A DNA stretch of 64,000 nt, taken from IMG/VR virus record IMGVR_UViG_3300036831_000148, positions 1-64,000 of that record. One strand, given 5' to 3'. The translations under genes were made by a program, and so were the position numbers. A model generated the notes under the pieces. It searched no databases and was not told the origin of the DNA. It saw only the letters and a program-made list of their open reading frames with translations. Below are positions 61,176 to 64,000 of this stretch, in pieces (within the stretch, counting starts at the first letter, position 1; every line of letters begins with the position of its first letter). Source of the DNA: a virus.

Positions 61176-61972
61176 CGCGGCCGGAACCACTCAGGGGGGC
61201 AGCGCCGCTCGCGGATGTAGCGCGGCCAGGACTGGTTCACGTCCACCGGGACCAGCCGGCCGGACCGGCGCGGCGGCGGGTACGGGGCGATGGCCGGCCC
61301 GTGCCAGGTGAAGCCCTGCTCGTACCACTCGCCTGCCTCGTTGCCGTCCAGGATCATCTCGCGCAGCTCCAGGTGGCAGAACTGGCCCGCCTTGCGGCGG
61401 ATCGCCTCCGGCCCGCCCAGCCAGGTGAAGTGCCAGCCGCAGCCCGGCGCCAGCGGCAGCCGGGCGCGCACCCCGTTGTCCCGCACGACGTGCAGCGGGA
61501 CCTCCGCCAGGGCCTTCGCCCGCCCGGCGACGGCGATCCGGGCCTGCTCCGGGTACACCCAGTCAACCGCGAACATGGACAGCCACATGCCCATCGCGAC
61601 CGGGCCGTCCGGCTGCATCGAGACCGCCGCGTCCGAGGGGATCTCGTCCACGTCGCAGACCAGCACCAGGTCCTCCGGCTCCGCGTCGCCCTCCAGGCCG
61701 CGCCAGACGGCCTGCCGCTGGGCGAACTCGCGGTCCCAGGGGTTGGCGGTCTCCGCCCGGGTGGGCAGGTCGGCGACCACGTGGGTGATCCGGTCCAGCC
61801 ACGGGCTGAACCGGTCCCGGTTCTCGCCGAAGTGCAGCGGCTTCGGGTTGCCCTGGTGGTCAACCGCGGCCTCCACCAGGACGTGCCGGTCCACCTTGCC
61901 GTCCAGTTCAATGAGGCGGCACTCCAGCATGTCCAGCTCGTCGCCGAACAGGAAGGTGTCGAAGACCTTCAC
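61172..61972 (-). CDS. Glycosyltransferase family 17-like
   Basis: From GTG 61972, 266 residues. It begins MKVFDTFLFGDELDMLECRL, IELDGKVDRHVLVEAAVDHQ and continues RFSPWLDRITHVVADLPTRA, PWDREFAQRQAVWRGLEGDA and LVLVCDVDEIPSDAAVSMQP, with the DxDE metal site. This is the GT17 (beta-1,4-N-acetylglucosaminyltransferase-like) layout. Later GWHFTWLGGPEAIRRKAGQF fits the acceptor region. With the next two genes it forms a sugar-modification group, probably for phage or host surface glycans. Confidence 0.85.
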   Translation of the reverse strand: MKVFDTFLFGDELDMLECRLIELDGKVDRHVLVEAAVDHQGNPKPLHFGENRDRFSPWLDRITHVVADLPTRAETANPWDREFAQRQAVWRGLEGDAEPEDLVLVCDVDEIPSDAAVSMQPDGPVAMGMWLSMFAVDWVYPEQARIAVAGRAKALAEVPLHVVRDNGVRARLPLAPGCGWHFTWLGGPEAIRRKAGQFCHLELREMILDGNEAGEWYEQGFTWHGPAIAPYPPPRRSGRLVPVDVNQSWPRYIRERRCPPEWFRPR

Positions 61973-61974
61973 CG

Positions 61975-62664
61975 CTAGCTGACCACGTTGCCGCGCCCGG
62001 TGCGCCGGTGGTCCCAGTGGTGCAGCGCCACCGCGCCCGGCAGGGCGTCCAGGTCCCAGTAGGCGTCCGCGGTCTCGCCGGGCGGGATCGCCGACCAGTG
62101 CACCGGGTTGAACACCTCGGCGCCGAACACCGTGAGGCTCTCCGGCAGGCGCTGGTACATCCCGGTGAGCAGCAGCGGGCCGGTCATGTGGTTCATGTGC
62201 AGGTCGCCGGCGTCGCGCAGCGCGAAGTAGCGCACCGGCAGCTCGGCCACCACCGCCAGCCAGAACGGGTGCCAGGGCGGCCCGCCGAAGACGGCGTTGA
62301 CCACGTGGTGCCGCTCGGCCTCCTCCCAGCTCGCCCACGCCCGCCCGTCGGTCATCTCCGGGCGCAGCGGGCGGACCGGCTGCAGGTCGCAGTTGGCGTA
62401 GATCCCGCCGAACTTGGCCACCAGGTCGTAGCCGATGACGTCGGCCAGCGCGGTGGGCAGCTCCACCGAGTTCCCGTTGGTGCACCGCGCGCGCAGGTCG
62501 TCCAGCACGGGCTCGTTGGCCAGGTCGGCGGGCAGGTCCTGCCACGACCAGTCGTGCACGACCCAGCCGGGGTTCAGCTCCCGCCACCGCTGGCCGTACT
62601 CGCGGAACCGCTGCGGCATCGGGCGCGGCCCCAGCCACAGCCGGTGAATGATCTCCGGAATCAC
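61975..62664 (-). CDS. Glycosyltransferase with DXD motif (Och1/GT32-like)
   Basis: GTG 62664 forms GTGA with the epimerase stop. The 229-residue protein starts MIPEIIHRLWLGPRPMPQRF, with RWRELNPGWVVHDWSWQDLP, ALADVIGYDLVAKFGGIYAN and CDLQPVRPLRPEM. The IPxxIHxxWxG start and the GGxYxDxD-like site (here GGIYANCD) are hallmarks of the GT32/Och1-like family. It adds a sugar from a nucleotide donor. The second Asp is replaced by Cys/Asn context, so metal binding may vary. Confidence 0.85.
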   Translation of the reverse strand: MIPEIIHRLWLGPRPMPQRFREYGQRWRELNPGWVVHDWSWQDLPADLANEPVLDDLRARCTNGNSVELPTALADVIGYDLVAKFGGIYANCDLQPVRPLRPEMTDGRAWASWEEAERHHVVNAVFGGPPWHPFWLAVVAELPVRYFALRDAGDLHMNHMTGPLLLTGMYQRLPESLTVFGAEVFNPVHWSAIPPGETADAYWDLDALPGAVALHHWDHRRTGRGNVVS

Positions 62665-63551
62665 GCGAACATCCTCCGGTAGTGGGCCGCGGCCTCGGCC
62701 ATGCCGTCCTCCAACTGGACGAACGAGAGCGGGTCCAGGCCCAGGCCGCGCACCTTGTCCGGGTCGGCGAGCACCTCCGAGCCCGGCGTCTCGCCTGGCC
62801 GCATCGGCAGGTGCTCGATGCCCGCCTGGATGCCCGCCTGCTCGCGGAGCACGGCCTGCGCGCACCGCGCGACCTCCAGGATGGTGGTGCGCCGCCCGGT
62901 GCCGGCCTCGTAGATCAGCCCCGGCTTGCCCTGCTCCAGCGCCTGCACCAGGCAGCGGGCCACGTCGGTGACGTAGATCATGTCCATCACCTGGCTGCCG
63001 TCGCCGTACACCTGGATGGTCTCGCCGTGCAGCGCCCGGGAGAGGAACGACGGCACCACCTTGCGCACCCGGCTGGTGCCGTACGGCTGGGCGACAGACT
63101 GGCCGGGGCCGTAGGCGTTGAACGCGCGGACGCTGCACGCGTGCAGGCCCCGGTGCCGGGCGTACATGACGGTGAACCGGTCAACGGTGGTCTTGGAGAT
63201 CGAGTAGGTGGAGAACTCGAACCAGTTGCCGACCGCGATGTTCACCAGCGGCGCCCCGTACTGGGCGCAGGCCTGCAGCACGTTGAGCCCGCCCAGGATG
63301 TTGGTCTCCGCGGCCGGGAGCGGGTTGGCGATCGTCTCCTGGGTGCCGAGCACGCCGGCCAGGTGAATCACGGCGTCCGCGTGGGCGACCGCCTCGGTGA
63401 CCGCGGTGGCGTCCCGGATGTCGCCGAGGATCAGGTTGCCGCTCACCTGCCGCTTGCGGTCAAAGATGACCGGCTCGTGGCCGCGCTGCCGCAGCTCCTG
63501 GCAGGTGGCCCGCCCGATGAAGCCGTCCCCGCCGGTGACCAGGACCTTCAC
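62661..63551 (-). CDS. NAD-dependent nucleotide-sugar epimerase/dehydratase
   Basis: A 296-residue SDR protein: TGGDGFIG at the N-terminus (Rossmann GxxGxxG), ILGDIRDATAVTEAVAHADA, VIHLAGVLGTQETIANPLPA, the active-site YSISK (near 150), FNAYGPGQSVAQPYGTSRVR and DMIYVTDVARCLVQALEQGK. This is the GalE/RmlB-like extended SDR layout. It should convert a nucleotide sugar, perhaps the donor for the two adjacent glycosyltransferases, with which it is translationally coupled. Confidence 0.88.
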   Translation of the reverse strand: MKVLVTGGDGFIGRATCQELRQRGHEPVIFDRKRQVSGNLILGDIRDATAVTEAVAHADAVIHLAGVLGTQETIANPLPAAETNILGGLNVLQACAQYGAPLVNIAVGNWFEFSTYSISKTTVDRFTVMYARHRGLHACSVRAFNAYGPGQSVAQPYGTSRVRKVVPSFLSRALHGETIQVYGDGSQVMDMIYVTDVARCLVQALEQGKPGLIYEAGTGRRTTILEVARCAQAVLREQAGIQAGIEHLPMRPGETPGSEVLADPDKVRGLGLDPLSFVQLEDGMAEAAAHYRRMFA

Positions 63552-63790
63552 AGTTGCTCGCCCTGGTCGGCGATGGCCTGGCGGACCGCGGCGTCCTTGG
63601 CGTCCACCAGGTGCCGCAGGGCGACGGTGAGCTCAGGGCCGTCGCCGACCAGTTCCAGCAGCTTGTCCCGGGTGTCGCGCATCACGGCGGCAACACTAGC
63701 GGGCGGGCCCTCCGGAAGGCGGGGGTTCGGGGTAAGCCACCGGGCGACCTGCTGGACAGACGGGTGGCGGTCGGCGAGGTTGACGGTCAT
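63548..63790 (-). CDS. Hypothetical helical protein, 80 residues
   Basis: ATG 63790 has GGGGAGATAA upstream; the stop overlaps the epimerase start. Contains MTVNLADRHPSVQQVARWLT, RDTRDKLLELVGDGPELTVA and HLVDAKDAAVRQAIADQGEQ. The helical C-terminus resembles short phage proteins of tail/packaging clusters; no name. Confidence 0.6.
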   Translation of the reverse strand: MTVNLADRHPSVQQVARWLTPNPRLPEGPPASVAAVMRDTRDKLLELVGDGPELTVALRHLVDAKDAAVRQAIADQGEQL

Positions 63791-63973
63791 TTATCTCCCC
63801 AGTGCGGTCCTCATGAAGTCCAGGGAGGCAGGCTGCCCTCCCCCCGCTGCGATCGGCGCGGGCACCGCAGGCGGCGGGCACAGCGCCTTGCCCACCTGCG
63901 ACAGGGCTAGCTGCAGGCAGGCCCGGCGGTCCTCAATCCGGACCCGGGCGTGCAGGTCCCACAGCACCGTCAT
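63791..63973 (-). CDS. Hypothetical 60-residue protein
   Basis: I use ATG 63973; GTG 63985 is an alternative and the true start could lie outside if the frame is longer. It reads MTVLWDLHARVRIEDRRACL, QLALSQVGKALCPPPAVPAP and ends LDFMRTALGR. No family recognised. Confidence 0.5.
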   Translation of the reverse strand: MTVLWDLHARVRIEDRRACLQLALSQVGKALCPPPAVPAPIAAGGGQPASLDFMRTALGR

Positions 63974-64000
63974 GGCCCCCAGCACCCGGGCCGGGCCCAG

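Noticed and set aside
1-64000. CRISPR array, insertion sequence or integrase
   Set aside because: I found no regularly spaced repeats with unique spacers, no transposase and no recombinase motif in the window.

Overview
The window is G+C-rich DNA with third codon positions nearly always G or C, GTG starts about as common as ATG, and genes packed into GTGA/ATGA overlaps. It is the late (virion plus lysis) arm of a large siphovirus-type genome infecting an actinobacterium. The evidence is a large terminase, a DUF935-like portal, a MuF-like protein, a Mu-I-like protease/scaffold, a lambda-D-like decoration protein, a capsid-E-like major capsid protein, a chaperone pair with a -1 slip site, a 2405-residue tape measure and a Dit protein. 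Actinobacterial families (Lsr2, DUF397, DivIVA) point to the host group. The genome must extend beyond both ends of the window.

Layout. Almost everything from 63973 down to 184 is on the minus strand. Reading in that direction: (a) 63973-60235, small proteins, an NAD-dependent sugar epimerase and two glycosyltransferases; (b) 60235-55525, structural-type proteins and the terminase; (c) 55364-54621, a GntR-type regulator and a 36-residue ORF served by two near-identical promoters; (d) 54555-47846, an array of 38 conventional tRNA genes interrupted by small protein genes and a LAGLIDADG endonuclease, plus three loci where a tRNA 3' half lies directly upstream of its matching 5' half (candidate circularly permuted tRNA genes); (e) 47591-36808, a secreted protein and the head genes; (f) 36786-30200, fibre-like, neck and tail-completion proteins; (g) 30124-23524, a glycosyltransferase, an Lsr2-like protein and a lysis/peptidase block; (h) 23470-1827, tail genes; (i) 1438-184, four small genes ending opposite a plus-strand gene that enters from the left and stops at 59 in front of a strong terminator.

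Few genes are on the plus strand: a DivIVA-like protein (2638-3306), a DUF397 protein (41721-41927) and a 46-residue membrane protein inside the tRNA array (48650-48790) that looks leaderless.

The genes fit one programme: packaging (terminase, portal), capsid formation (protease/scaffold, decoration, capsid), connection (neck proteins), tail (MTP, chaperones, tape measure, Dit, fibres) and lysis (transglycosylase, papain-like enzymes, membrane proteins). The tRNA array probably supports translation late in infection. Two sequence signals recur: CGATTA exactly 7 bases before the start of many minus-strand genes, and a TTGAC-N4-GTCAA inverted repeat at the -35 box of promoters near the GntR gene. 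All family assignments come from reading motifs by eye; no database search was run.
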